Positions 42,131 to 51,577 are shown, counted from the stretch's first letter. The stretch is 64,000 nucleotides of DNA from Ginsengibacter hankyongi (GCF_008710285.1 NZ_VYQF01000001.1:744001-808000), one strand, 5' to 3'. Numbers and translations are program-made. The notes: generated by a model not told the origin, from the letters alone.

Positions 42131-43498
42131 TTATTCAGTTTTCAGATGTAAAGCCCTAGGTCTTACAAAAGCACGTAAGCCTGCGTGGGAAAGGGTTACG
42201 CCAAAGCCAGAGTGTTTTCTTCCACTCCAGGGAAGAGCAGCGCTCACCCTGTCACAACAATTCCAATAACCCGTTCCTGAATTTATGTGTTGCAAAATAT
42301 TTTCCGCTCTTGTTTTATTACTGCTATAAACAGAAGCAGTTAATCCATATTCCGTATCCTGCATTAGCTGGATGGCTTCATCATCATTTTTTACTTTCAT
42401 AATGCCAATAACCGGCCCAAAGGATTCATCTTTCATAACAAGCATTTCATGATTGACATTAGTAAGAATCGTTGGCTCAAAGTAATAACCTTTTCTATCA
42501 ATTCGTTTTCCACCAATTAGTATGTTCGCGCCTTTTTCCAATGCATCTTTAACTTGTTCTCCCAAAACATTAAGTTGTTCTTTTCTTGTTAGTGGCCCAA
42601 AATAAATTCCATCTTCCGTCGGCAAACCGCTTTTCCACGATTTCACTTCCTTAACAAACTCCTCAACATATTTATCATAAATTTTTTCATTCACATAAAT
42701 TCTTTCAACTGAACAACAACTTTGCCCGTTATTATAAAAAGCTCCGTCTGCAGTTGCCGCTGCAACTGATTTAATATCGGTAACATCCTCTGCAACATAC
42801 AAAGGATCCTTTCCACCCAGCTCACACTGGCATGGAAGCATTTTAGCAGCTACTTTTTCATAGATATATTTGCCTGTTTTATAAGAGCCTGTAAAAAAAT
42901 ATCCATCGAATGGAAGTTCCAGCAGCAACTCTCCAACCTCTTTTGCACCAACCGCTACATGAAAAATATTTTCGGGTAGCCCTGCCTGTTGCAATAGCTT
43001 TTCAATTTCTAATCCTGTAAGCGTGGCATATTCAGAAGGCTTATACATAACAGCATTACCAGCCAGCAAAGCCGGAACAAATACATTTACTCCTACGAGA
43101 TAAGGATAATTCCATGCAGAGATATTACAGATAACTCCCAAAGGTTCATAAGAAATTCTTTCTTCAAGCCCCTCTTCAAAATTCATTACTTCATCGGATA
43201 AATATTTTTCTGCATTACCTGTAAGCCATTTAATACGATTGATAACGCCATTAATTTCATTACGTGATTGTTGCAGTGGTTTACCAACTTCATTAGAAAG
43301 AGTAAGCGCAAGCTCTTCAATATTTCCTTTAAGAAGATTAGAAAACTTCTGTAGAACTCTTATTCGTTCCGGCAATGAAACCTTTTGCCAGGAAGGTTGA
43401 GCAGATTGTAATGATTGAATTTTTTTTTCTAAAGTTACTTTTGCATCCTCTTCAATTTCCCTGATGAGTTCTTCTGTTGCAGGGTTAATGATTTTCAT
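42131..43498 (-). CDS. NAD(P)-dependent aldehyde dehydrogenase (last gene of the gamma-glutamyl amine operon)
   Basis: A 455-residue ALDH superfamily enzyme. NAD binding: WNYPYLVGVNVFVPALLAGN. Catalytic Glu226 is in CELGGKD and the nucleophile C261 in NNGQSCCSVERIYV. The C-terminal bridging region WSGRKHSGFG is present. Length is somewhat below the usual 480-500. In this operon it would oxidise the aldehyde made by the Fe-alcohol dehydrogenase, for example gamma-glutamyl-aminoacetaldehyde to gamma-glutamylglycine. That substrate is inferred from the gene set. 10 nt after the hydrolase gene. Confidence 0.9.
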   Translation of the reverse strand: MKIINPATEELIREIEEDAKVTLEKKIQSLQSAQPSWQKVSLPERIRVLQKFSNLLKGNIEELALTLSNEVGKPLQQSRNEINGVINRIKWLTGNAEKYLSDEVMNFEEGLEERISYEPLGVICNISAWNYPYLVGVNVFVPALLAGNAVMYKPSEYATLTGLEIEKLLQQAGLPENIFHVAVGAKEVGELLLELPFDGYFFTGSYKTGKYIYEKVAAKMLPCQCELGGKDPLYVAEDVTDIKSVAAATADGAFYNNGQSCCSVERIYVNEKIYDKYVEEFVKEVKSWKSGLPTEDGIYFGPLTRKEQLNVLGEQVKDALEKGANILIGGKRIDRKGYYFEPTILTNVNHEMLVMKDESFGPVIGIMKVKNDDEAIQLMQDTEYGLTASVYSSNKTRAENILQHINSGTGYWNCCDRVSAALPWSGRKHSGFGVTLSHAGLRAFVRPRALHLKTE

Positions 43499-43508
43499 AA
43501 ATTATTTA

Positions 43509-44210
43509 TTAAATAGTTTGCCGAACTGTATCTATAAAATTATGTTTAATATTTTTTGCAAACCTGCTTTGCTGGTTTTCCATTCTTTCAGGATGCCATT
43601 GTACCAACATCAGGAATGATTTTCCTTCCGGCTCTCTTCTTTCTATTCCTTCAATTATTCCATCCGGTGATAGTGCATTTACCACGAGATCAAAACCTGG
43701 CATATCCACACTCTGATGATGAGCACTGTTTATCTCACCCTTTTCTTCGCCAATAATTTTATATAAAGCTGAATTGGGATCAACGCTAATTAAATGTTTC
43801 CTGTCATCACCTTCTTTAAATTTACCATGGTTAAATTTTCCAAATGCGGGAATATCAGGAACCAATGTGCCGCCAAAATAAACGTTTACAATTTGTAACC
43901 CCCGGCATATTCCTAAAAGAGGTTTTTGATTCTCCTGAGTGTATTTAATTATTTGCCATTCAAATTCATCCCTCTTTTCATCAATATCTTTTGGGTTAAC
44001 ATAAGCAAGAAAGTCAGGTTGGTTATACAACCTTGGATTTATATCATTTCCTCCCGATAATATAATTCCATTACATTTTTCAACATCTTTAAAATTATCC
44101 AGTAGATAACTCAATTTAATTATTTGCACTCCAGGCTCATCTTTGAACCAGTTTTCATAATTAAAATATTTAGAACCTTCACTAATACCAATAACAATAT
44201 TTTTCATCAA
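43509..44210 (-). CDS. Class I glutamine amidotransferase-like gamma-glutamyl hydrolase (PuuD-like)
   Basis: A 233-residue peptidase C26/class I GATase. The oxyanion segment is ILSGGNDINPRLY. Catalytic Cys102 is in LLGICRGLQIVN, and the His-Glu pair is in QWHPERM. Members such as PuuD split gamma-glutamyl-GABA into glutamate and GABA. In this operon it would release glutamate from the final gamma-glutamyl amino acid. The start is ATG-ATG (MMKN). It follows the alcohol dehydrogenase gene by 26 nt and precedes the aldehyde dehydrogenase gene by 10 nt, so the three are surely one transcript. Confidence 0.9.
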   Translation of the reverse strand: MMKNIVIGISEGSKYFNYENWFKDEPGVQIIKLSYLLDNFKDVEKCNGIILSGGNDINPRLYNQPDFLAYVNPKDIDEKRDEFEWQIIKYTQENQKPLLGICRGLQIVNVYFGGTLVPDIPAFGKFNHGKFKEGDDRKHLISVDPNSALYKIIGEEKGEINSAHHQSVDMPGFDLVVNALSPDGIIEGIERREPEGKSFLMLVQWHPERMENQQSRFAKNIKHNFIDTVRQTI

Positions 44211-44236
44211 TAAAATTTTAAAGTAAAAAACTCATC

Positions 44237-45385
44237 TTACAATGCGTTTAAATATAATTGTTTGAAATTTTCTCTGGTAACGGGTTTTGGATTATTAGGA
44301 TGAGCAAAATCCGCAATAGCAAGATCAGCCAATGTTTCTATGTGTTCTTCTTTTACACCAATATCACCGAGTCTGTTTGGGATGTTTATTTTAGAATTTA
44401 ACTCATGCAAATACTCAACAACTCCTTCCCCGTTTTCTTCTGTTAATTCGAGTGTTCTTGCTATTCGTTTAAATTTATGTTCAAATCCTTCAATATTGAA
44501 TTCCATACCATAAGGAATATTCACAGCATTTGCCAGGCCATGATGCGTATCCAGCAATGAAGATAAAGGATGCGCTAATGAATGTACCACGCCTAATCCT
44601 TTTTGAAAAGCAACGGCTCCCATCAATGAAGCGATGAGCATTTTACTTCGTGATTCAACGTCAGGATTCTTTACTGCTTTTACCAACGACTGGTTAATTA
44701 ATGAAATTCCTTCCAGGGCAATTCCATCACACATAGGATGTGGCATCTTTGCAAGAAACGCCTCCATATTATGGGTTAGTGCATCCATGCCGGTAGCAGC
44801 AGTAATAAACGGCGGTAATTCCATCGTTAATAACGGGTCAGCATAGACGATTTTAGCCAAAAGCTTCGGTGAAAAAAGGATTTTCTTTTGATGTGTTATC
44901 TCATCAGAAATGATAGCGCTTCTTCCGACTTCACTCCCGGTTCCGGCCGTAGTTGGGATAGTAATAAAATGCGGAACATCATTAGTAACATAAACATCAC
45001 CACCAATAAGATCATCATATTTAAAAAGATCTTCACGATGATTTACTCTTAATACAATAGCCCTTGCAACGTCTAAAGCAGCGCCACCTCCTATTCCAAT
45101 AACTGCATCACGATTTGTTGCATCATAAACATCTGTTCCATTATAAACGTCAGGCCTTATTGGATTTTTATGAATGTCATTAAATACCTCCGTTGAAATA
45201 TTTTTTTTCTTGAGGTCAGAAATAATTTCTTTAAAAAAATCTAATTGAGCAACATTTCGATCGGTAACAATAAGAGGCTTTAATAAATCATTTTTTAGTA
45301 AATAATCTCCCAGTTCTTTACTGGCTCCTGCACCAAAGCGAATGGTAGTTGGAAAATTGTATTGATAAATTTTGTCGAACTTCAT
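44237..45385 (-). CDS. Iron-containing (group III) alcohol dehydrogenase
   Basis: A 382-residue Fe-dependent alcohol dehydrogenase. NAD motif GIGGGAALDVARAI at about 97-110, then ITIPTTAGTGSEVG. Metal ligands D201 and H205 (GMDALTHNMEAF), H268 (GVVHSLAH) and H282 (THHGLANA) are all present. Expected here to oxidise a terminal alcohol such as gamma-glutamylethanolamide. A -7 element (TATCTTTG, 45412-45419 minus) in the 148-nt gap behind it suggests a second, internal promoter. The third gene of the operon. Confidence 0.92.
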   Translation of the reverse strand: MKFDKIYQYNFPTTIRFGAGASKELGDYLLKNDLLKPLIVTDRNVAQLDFFKEIISDLKKKNISTEVFNDIHKNPIRPDVYNGTDVYDATNRDAVIGIGGGAALDVARAIVLRVNHREDLFKYDDLIGGDVYVTNDVPHFITIPTTAGTGSEVGRSAIISDEITHQKKILFSPKLLAKIVYADPLLTMELPPFITAATGMDALTHNMEAFLAKMPHPMCDGIALEGISLINQSLVKAVKNPDVESRSKMLIASLMGAVAFQKGLGVVHSLAHPLSSLLDTHHGLANAVNIPYGMEFNIEGFEHKFKRIARTLELTEENGEGVVEYLHELNSKINIPNRLGDIGVKEEHIETLADLAIADFAHPNNPKPVTRENFKQLYLNAL

Positions 45386-45411
45386 TTAGAAATTTATTTA
45401 AAGGATTTGGG

Positions 45412-45419
45412 CAAAGATA
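45412..45419 (-). promoter_or_regulatory. Internal -7 element before the Fe-alcohol dehydrogenase
   Basis: Minus strand TATCTTTG (TAnnTTTG), 26 nt before the ATG, in the 148-nt gap between the ligase and dehydrogenase genes. No -33 TTG seen. Confidence 0.4.
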
Positions 45420-45533
45420 CATAAGGATAAAAGGTAAGAAGTAGCCGTGAATATTTGTTTAAGTTTTCATAATAGAGCGTTAACAAATCTTCCTGGCCTT
45501 GAACCGTGATTCTGCAGGTAATAAAATCGGATC

Positions 45534-46892
45534 TTATATAATCTCAAAATATCTTTTATACTCCCAATCAGTAACAGCCTTCAAATGTTGCCTCCACTCC
45601 CATTCACGGGTTTGAACAAAGTGTTCAACAAATTTTTCTCCTAAAATTTCATTCGCAACTTCTGATTGTTTCATCATCTTCGTAGCCTCATCTAATGTTT
45701 TAGGAAGCGTTCCGTTTGAATAATCTTTATAACCATTTCCAACAGTAGCAGGTTGTTTTAATTTTAATTTATTTTTTATTCCATACAAACCAGATGCCAG
45801 TGAAGCGGCCATTGCTAAATAAGGGTTTACATCTGAACCTATGACTCTTGTTTCCAGCCTGCAGGATTTATTGCTTAATGACAAAACCCGCAAAGCAACA
45901 GTTCTGTTGTCAACTCCCCAGGTGAGTGTAGTGGGAGCCCACGCTCCTTCTACCAGCCGTTTATAACTATTAATTACTGGAGCAAACATGGGCAAAATAT
46001 AAGGAAGACAATACAACTGTCCTGCTATATAATTTTTCATAATACTACTCATCTTCATCTCATCCTTTTCATTATAAAAAAGATTTTTTTTCCCGTTCTT
46101 ATCCCATAAACTTTGATGCACATGCCCACCGCAACCGGGAAGATTCTCATTAATTTTAGCCATGAAGGTGGCCATACAGCCATGCATGTACGCAATTTCT
46201 TTTACGGATGTCTTAAACACTACTGCCCTGTCTGCGGCTTCAACAATTTCAGAATAATTAATAGCCGCTTCATAAGTACCCGGACCAGTTTCGGTATGCA
46301 AGCCCTCTAATGGAACCCCAAATTTGTTGAGGAAATCGAAAAGATCAGTGAAATATGGATTTTCTAGGGAGCTTCTTAGGATGGAATATCCAAACATACC
46401 CGGCGTGAGCGGCGTTAGATTTTTGAATTGCTTTTCGTGAACACTTTGCGGAGTTTCTGCAAAATTGTACCACTCAAATTCCTGTGAAAAATATGGCAGG
46501 TAACCCAGACCGTTAGCATCCTTCAAAACTTTTTTCAATAATTGCCTTGGGCAAACTGATGATGGCTTATTGTTATTATCTACCATTTCACCCAGAAAAA
46601 AAGGGACATCATTTTCCCATGGGATTTTCCTGAAAGTAGATAAGTCTATTTTAGCAGGCGCATCGGGATACCCTGTTTGCCAGCCCGTGTAAGCAACATT
46701 ATCATAAGCCACATCGTTTGAATCCCATCCGAAGATGACGTCACAAAAGCCCGTATGGCCATCAATTACCGAAAGAAATTTTTCTGTTGAAATATATTTA
46801 CCACGCAATATGCCATCAATATCAGTTAATGCAATCTTTACTTTTCCTGAGGGGTGATCTTTTACGTATTGAATGATTTCTTCTATATTCAT
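45534..46892 (-). CDS. Glutamine-synthetase-like gamma-glutamyl amide ligase
   Basis: A 452-residue member of the glutamine synthetase family. Metal- and ATP-site motifs are present (EWYNFAETPQ, EGLHTETGPGTYEAAI, GCGGHVHQSLWDKNGKKNLF, NRTVALRVLS, SCRLETRVIGSDVNPYLAMA). Length and neighbours fit the PuuA/GlnA4/IpuC group that joins glutamate to an amine such as putrescine, ethanolamine or isopropylamine, rather than to ammonia. The adjacent gene is an ethanolamine-type permease, which favours an amino alcohol. A true housekeeping GlnA is less likely in this setting, since the standard Bacteroidota GlnA is larger (GSIII type) or of another subgroup. Confidence 0.87.
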   Translation of the reverse strand: MNIEEIIQYVKDHPSGKVKIALTDIDGILRGKYISTEKFLSVIDGHTGFCDVIFGWDSNDVAYDNVAYTGWQTGYPDAPAKIDLSTFRKIPWENDVPFFLGEMVDNNNKPSSVCPRQLLKKVLKDANGLGYLPYFSQEFEWYNFAETPQSVHEKQFKNLTPLTPGMFGYSILRSSLENPYFTDLFDFLNKFGVPLEGLHTETGPGTYEAAINYSEIVEAADRAVVFKTSVKEIAYMHGCMATFMAKINENLPGCGGHVHQSLWDKNGKKNLFYNEKDEMKMSSIMKNYIAGQLYCLPYILPMFAPVINSYKRLVEGAWAPTTLTWGVDNRTVALRVLSLSNKSCRLETRVIGSDVNPYLAMAASLASGLYGIKNKLKLKQPATVGNGYKDYSNGTLPKTLDEATKMMKQSEVANEILGEKFVEHFVQTREWEWRQHLKAVTDWEYKRYFEII

Positions 46893-46930
46893 ATAATTTC
46901 ATTGATGAAAATTAAAAATAATAAACGTTC

Positions 46931-48246
46931 TTATTTCTTAATTACTTTAAACGCACCATAACAAACTCCGATAATCACCAAATAGATCATCGCAAGTTGT
47001 AAATTAAAAATCGTCATTGCAACAAACGATACAATTGCAATTACTAAAGCTGAAACGGGAAATAAAGGATACATCGGCACTTTAAAAGGGCGAACCATCT
47101 GTGCTTCTTTTTTTCTTAATTGTAAAAGAGAGACCATAGATATTATGTATAACGTTAGCGCACCAAATACTGAAATGGTTATAATCTCTGCTGTTTTGCC
47201 TGTAAGCAACGCAATTATTCCAATGACCATATTAATCAATAATGCATTGGAGGGTGTCCTAAATTTTGAATGAATTTTACCAATAAATGCCGGCGCAAAT
47301 TTCACTCTTCCAAATTCGAAAACAGACCTTCCGACAGCTAAAATAATTCCATGAAAAGATGCAATTAATCCAAACAACCCAACCGCAATTAATAAGTGAT
47401 ACATTACATGATTGCTCCCTACAATATGGCTCAAAGCCAATGGCAGTGGCGAATCTGAAGAAGTACCATCTGATTTATAAACTATAGCTTCCCACCCCGC
47501 AACACCGATTGAAGATGCAAAAGTTAATACACATAAAATAACCAATGTAAGAATAGCAGAACCAAATCCAATTAAAATAGTTCGTTGAGGATTGATCGCC
47601 TCTTCTGCAACATTGGCAACACCTTCTATAGCGAGAAAAAACCAAATAGCAAAAGGAATAGCTGCAAAAATTCCCATCCATCCGTGAGGCAATGCATTAT
47701 GTTGCAAATTTTGAAATCGAAATGAGGAATAGTTATACCTGTAAATAACAATAACTCGCCTACTGCTAAAATTGTTATAGCCAATTCAAACATTGCAGCA
47801 GCCTTCACACCATAGATATTTAAGGCAGTAAAAACTACATAAGCAAAGATGGCAATTGCAATAACAGGTATCTGTGGAAAGAATAAATTAAAATAAGCGC
47901 CGATTGCAAAAGCAATAGCAGGAGGAGCAAAAATAAATTCAATATTTTGGGCCATACCTGCCACAAAGCCTAAGTCTTTTCCGAGTGCACGTGCAGCATA
48001 ATCAAATGCGCCACCGGCTTTAGGTATAGCACAGGCTAATTCAGCATAACTGAATGTGAATGTGACATACATAATGATGATAAAAAATGTAGCAATAGCC
48101 AAACCTAACGTACCCCCTTCTTCAAGTCCCAGGTTCCATCCGAAATACATTCCAGAAATAACGTACCCAACACCAAGGCCCCACAACATAGCAGGTGAGA
48201 GTGTACGCTTTAATTCAGCGGGATGAGGCTTTGGTAATAAAGACAT
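46931..48246 (-). pseudogene. Ethanolamine-type APC permease, interrupted by a one-base frameshift
   Basis: Two overlapping frames encode successive parts of one APC transporter: 48246 to 47626 (MSLLPKPHPAELKRTLSPAM) and 47707 to 46931 (reading QHNALPHGWMGIFAAIPFAI). The first contains FGWNLGLEEGGTLG and IEFIFAPPAIAFAIGAY. The second contains IWFFLAIEGVANVAEEAINP. Together they match the ethanolamine permease (Eat) family over about 440 residues. One added T in the run at 47709-47712 (A on the coding strand) would restore HFDFKNLQHNALPHGWMG. Hence either a sequencing slip, a phase-variable run or a recent mutation. It is the first gene of the gamma-glutamyl amine operon, 38 nt before the ligase. 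Confidence 0.85.
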
Positions 48247-48468
48247 GTTAATTGCTTATCAGCTTAAATAATTCTGAAATAAACTTATAACAAAAAAACT
48301 AATATTTAACTGCAAAGAAAAATGCTGTGAAATTTGATGGTTGAAAGACCAGGATAACAATTACAAACAAGTTGAAAATTTATTGCAAAATGTTTATATT
48401 GGATTGGGCTACATTGATTCAATTCTCTTATAAGATGAAAATAAGAAATAAAAGTCTCTTTTATTTTC

Positions 48469-49068
48469 ATGAGCAAACCAAAATACAATGAATTTCAAAT
48501 TTTTGATAAAGTCGACGATTCGGTAACATTTAAAATTGAAACTAAAATGGCAAATAGTTTTTTCGTATACCTGCAACAGTTAGAGCTAATGGCTTTCTTT
48601 TCAGGTTATCCATTAATATATGCCGTTATAATTTACTTTGCAGGAAACAAACGGGCCGAAAATAATTTTAAGACCCGCATACTTGCAGTTTTACCTTTTG
48701 CGTACGCATTTACAGGGACCCTTTATCTCGGCCTTCAGTTAAAAAAACTATATTTCAACTATTCATCCGAAAATGTAAAACTGTTAATGCATTCGCCTTA
48801 CCTGATGATCTGGGCATTAATTTCAATACTCTTCTGGATACCTGCAGTCGGCAGGAAAAGGGCACTGAGTCTACTTCATAGCCTGGTATTCTTTTTCTTT
48901 TTGGTTAAGGATATCATATTACAATTTGCTTCATCAGCAGACGAGAATATTTTAAAAAACGATATGAGAATTTATACCGTTAGCCTGCTTTTAAATATTG
49001 GTTCTTTAGTGTTGATGTTATTATTATCTTTTCTTTTTCTCCCTAAAAAGAAACAGGAATTGAAATAA
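48469..49068 (+). CDS. Small multi-span membrane protein of unknown function
   Basis: A 199-residue protein with about five or six hydrophobic segments (near 42-58, 68-86, 108-122, 130-148 and 172-192). No family motif recognised. Two starts are possible: the ATG at 48469 gives a 26-residue polar leader, while the ATG at 48547 (MANSFFVYLQQLELMAFFSG) begins close to the first span. The gene lies between the divergent permease operon and the electron-transfer genes. Downstream, the 223 nt to the next gene contain the FNR-type palindrome of module A. Confidence 0.6.
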   Translation: MSKPKYNEFQIFDKVDDSVTFKIETKMANSFFVYLQQLELMAFFSGYPLIYAVIIYFAGNKRAENNFKTRILAVLPFAYAFTGTLYLGLQLKKLYFNYSSENVKLLMHSPYLMIWALISILFWIPAVGRKRALSLLHSLVFFFFLVKDIILQFASSADENILKNDMRIYTVSLLLNIGSLVLMLLLSFLFLPKKKQELK

Positions 49069-49212
49069 CACTTTAGCGATTACCTGCCGACGTTAGTAAC
49101 ATTCATTTTTCCGCTTTCATATAAATTTCTGCAACTATTTAATCCATTTTATGCTCATGCTGCGTCCAGGGTAAGTCTCCTTTTACTTTGTGACAAAAGT
49201 CACCCGGGTGAT

Positions 49213-49224
49213 TGATTATAATCA
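49213..49224. promoter_or_regulatory. FNR-type palindrome before module A
   Basis: TGATTATAATCA (flanked as TTGAT-TATA-ATCAT). Its centre is 36.5 nt upstream of the last base of a -7-like TAGTTTCG (49248-49255), so it would be at about -41.5, the class II activator position. Confidence 0.65.
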
Positions 49225-49291
49225 TAAGAATACTAATCTGGCCAATTTAGTTTCGTGTTTTCATTTAATTATTCATAAATAAAAATACAAT

Positions 49292-50092
49292 ATGAAACTG
49301 TTCAACAACAAAGCACTGCTATTAATTGCCCTGATCTTGATAAGCGGATATGGCTATATAGCGAGTTGTACTCATAAAGATTTGATTCTTCCAGACCAGT
49401 CCACCGGCACTGTTATTATTAACCGCGGTAATAGCGTTTTTCTGCCCGGCACCGAAACCAAGGGCGATACAACCCAATGGAAAATGGACAAGGTACATTC
49501 CAGCGTTCTTTGGTCAGGTGACTACCTTCAACAGGGGGCCCTGCTTACAGGCCGCTTTAACATGTTTGGACTAAATAGTCTTCCATCTTCTGCAAGACAG
49601 CTTTACGTTACAAAAGGTCAGCCCGTGCTGGATACTTCATGGGCGTTCTATGAAAACGATCCGACAAAAACTTATTTTGCCGGCTATGTTCAAATGAATA
49701 CCTCTAATACAGGAGAACCCGGAAGAGACGGAAATTGTTATTTAGGCTATGTAGCTGCACCCAAAATAATCACCGGCACACAGAACCTCCAGGACTCCAA
49801 CGTAGCTGTTATCAGAACTACCAAAGTGGAATTTGATACAAAAAGTCCGGGCTATATCGTTACGATGGTAATGAGTTGGAAGGGTTTACTTTCCGCCCCC
49901 CATGACACAACAATAAATGGTACACTTTCTTATGTAAAAAGGTCAACAATTGATGCGGGTACAGCGAAAGCCTATGACGTATTTGGTTTGCAACTAAACT
50001 TTAAGTTCAACTGCCGATCCTTTGGAATGACTACTGACGAAATATCAGATATTGTTTCGGTTCAATGTAACATAAATTTCAATAATCTATAA
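49292..50092 (+). CDS. YceI-like (lipocalin-fold) lipoprotein, module A
   Basis: A 266-residue lipoprotein with lipid Cys26 (ASCTHKDLILPD). Residues about 64-110 carry a YceI-like start (QWKMDKVHSSVLWSGDYLQQ followed by LLTGRFNMFG). The rest forms beta strands with VEFDTKSPGYIVTMVMSWKG and ends NINFNNL. YceI proteins bind isoprenoid or other lipophilic molecules. The match is at the motif level and distant. It is the first gene of module A, 21 nt before a CX4CH lipoprotein, and is placed where module B has the haem lipoprotein at 52481. An FNR-type palindrome lies 68 nt upstream. Confidence 0.7.
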   Translation: MKLFNNKALLLIALILISGYGYIASCTHKDLILPDQSTGTVIINRGNSVFLPGTETKGDTTQWKMDKVHSSVLWSGDYLQQGALLTGRFNMFGLNSLPSSARQLYVTKGQPVLDTSWAFYENDPTKTYFAGYVQMNTSNTGEPGRDGNCYLGYVAAPKIITGTQNLQDSNVAVIRTTKVEFDTKSPGYIVTMVMSWKGLLSAPHDTTINGTLSYVKRSTIDAGTAKAYDVFGLQLNFKFNCRSFGMTTDEISDIVSVQCNINFNNL

Positions 50093-50113
50093 TTACTCAA
50101 AAACTTAATTATA

Positions 50114-50488
50114 ATGAAACGATTATTAATATACGCAGGATTGCTGTTCTTTACGAGTTTTGTCTTGAGCAGTTGCTACAAGGATGTGATTCTACCTGCT
50201 GTTGCTAACACCAAGCCGCCTCAATACGTAAGTTTTAGCACCGATCTCCAGCCCATTTTTACCGCAAATTGTGCTTTGTCCGGTTGTCATGTAAAAGGTT
50301 CTCAGGCTCCTTATTTAAGTGCTGATGTTTCTTACCAACAGCTTTTGGGAGGATTTGTGAATACGATAAAGCCAGAGCAAAGTGAGCTGTACCAACAAAT
50401 AAACGGAAACATGCAGGTACACATTCCCAATGCTGATGACAGACGAAAAATTTATGACTGGATAAGAAATGGCGCTCCTAACAATTAA
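50114..50488 (+). CDS. Small haem-lipoprotein with CX4CH motif, module A
   Basis: A 124-residue lipoprotein with lipid Cys21 (LSSCYKDVILPAV). The single haem-like motif is C53-A-L-S-G-C58-H59 (CX4CH), longer than the usual CXXCH. The segment FSTDLQPIFTANCALSGCHV and the Met-containing NGNMQVHIP near the C-terminus (possible axial ligand) resemble small Bacteroidota cytochrome-like lipoproteins. It lies between the YceI-like and DUF5777 genes, as its paralogue at 53889 lies between the EB_dh-type and DUF5777 genes. Confidence 0.78.
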   Translation: MKRLLIYAGLLFFTSFVLSSCYKDVILPAVANTKPPQYVSFSTDLQPIFTANCALSGCHVKGSQAPYLSADVSYQQLLGGFVNTIKPEQSELYQQINGNMQVHIPNADDRRKIYDWIRNGAPNN

Positions 50489-50511
50489 GTGATCCCAAAA
50501 AAATTAATCAA

Positions 50512-51492
50512 ATGAAAAGAATTAGTTATACATCAAAAAGGCAATTGAAATTTTGCGCTTATATAACGGTTTTACTGTTTATGGCAACCAGTGCAGGTTT
50601 TGCCCAGGCTGACAGTACCGCTGATGCAATACAAACAGATGCGCCAGTTCCAATGAAACATAAGCCTGTAAAGAATACATTTAATAGTGTATGGATATTG
50701 GATAATCAAACCGTAATGGTTCCCGTGAAGGGGACTTTCGAAGCGGATATTCAGCACCGGTTTGGAACAGTTGAAAATGGTGCCAAAGATGTTTGGGGTA
50801 TCTATGCTTCAGCTAACATGCGCATCGGCTTTAATTATGCCCCCGTCAATAATTTGTATCTTGGTTTTGGGCTTACAAAGAACGATTTGCTGTGGGATGG
50901 AAGCGCAAAATATGCTATAATAAAGCAGACAAAGGGCAAATATCCTGTAAGTGTTACGTATTATGGAAATATAGGTTATAAGTCGATTGCAGATCCAAGT
51001 CATTTTTTGTTTACTTATCAAACGGAACGCTTCTCGTTTTTTAACGAGTTGCTGGTGGCCCGCAAGGTCAGCGATAAATTATCGGTACAGGTTGGAGCAG
51101 GCATATCTCATCAAAATTCGGTTCCGGGTTATTATGCTCAGAAAGATACTACCACATTTATATATAAAAAACAGAAGTTTGACATGTTTACAGCATCTGT
51201 ATGCGCAAGGTATCAATTAACGGGCGTCACAGCAATTATTATCGGCTACGATCAGCCTCTTACAAGGTTTCCGACAGATAACCCACATCCTAACCTGGCA
51301 TTCGGCTTTGAGTTTAACACCAGTGGACACACCTTTCAGTTGTTTGCAGGAAACTATTCCTTGCTGAACCCTCAACAAAATAGTCTATACAACGCAAACA
51401 ACCCCTTTGGATTTACTCAAACAGGTGGCACAAAAGTGAAAGGTGGTCAATTCTTGATTGGTTTTAATATTACCAGGTTGTGGAACTTTTAA
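50512..51492 (+). CDS. DUF5777 family outer-membrane beta-barrel protein, module A
   Basis: A 326-residue protein with a signal peptide (hydrophobic core about 16-30, then GFAQA). The body is strand-rich, with the family segments LDNQTVMVPVKGTFEADIQH, FGTVENGAKDVWGIYASANM and PVSVTYYGN, and the end GGQFLIGFNITRLWNF, whose terminal Phe suits outer-membrane insertion. It is paralogous to the protein at 54298. Role unknown. Its partners suggest a channel for an electron-transfer or substrate-uptake lipoprotein set. A terminator-like hairpin (51548-51577) follows. Confidence 0.85.
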   Translation: MKRISYTSKRQLKFCAYITVLLFMATSAGFAQADSTADAIQTDAPVPMKHKPVKNTFNSVWILDNQTVMVPVKGTFEADIQHRFGTVENGAKDVWGIYASANMRIGFNYAPVNNLYLGFGLTKNDLLWDGSAKYAIIKQTKGKYPVSVTYYGNIGYKSIADPSHFLFTYQTERFSFFNELLVARKVSDKLSVQVGAGISHQNSVPGYYAQKDTTTFIYKKQKFDMFTASVCARYQLTGVTAIIIGYDQPLTRFPTDNPHPNLAFGFEFNTSGHTFQLFAGNYSLLNPQQNSLYNANNPFGFTQTGGTKVKGGQFLIGFNITRLWNF

Positions 51493-51547
51493 TTATAATA
51501 TAAATATTGTGCTTATATAAATAAAGCGACAATCTCAAAACTAGGGG

Positions 51548-51577
51548 ACCCTTAATTCAATTGCAATTCAGGGTTCT
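51548..51577 (+). terminator. Probable terminator after module A
   Basis: GACCCTTAATT and AATTCAGGGTTC can pair with one mismatch around a short AT loop, followed by TTTATTTTA. Position approximate. Confidence 0.55.

Noticed and set aside
48361-48468. Possible FNR-type site before the 48469 gene (TTGATTCAATTC)
   Set aside because: Second half-site does not match ATCA; chance similarity more likely.
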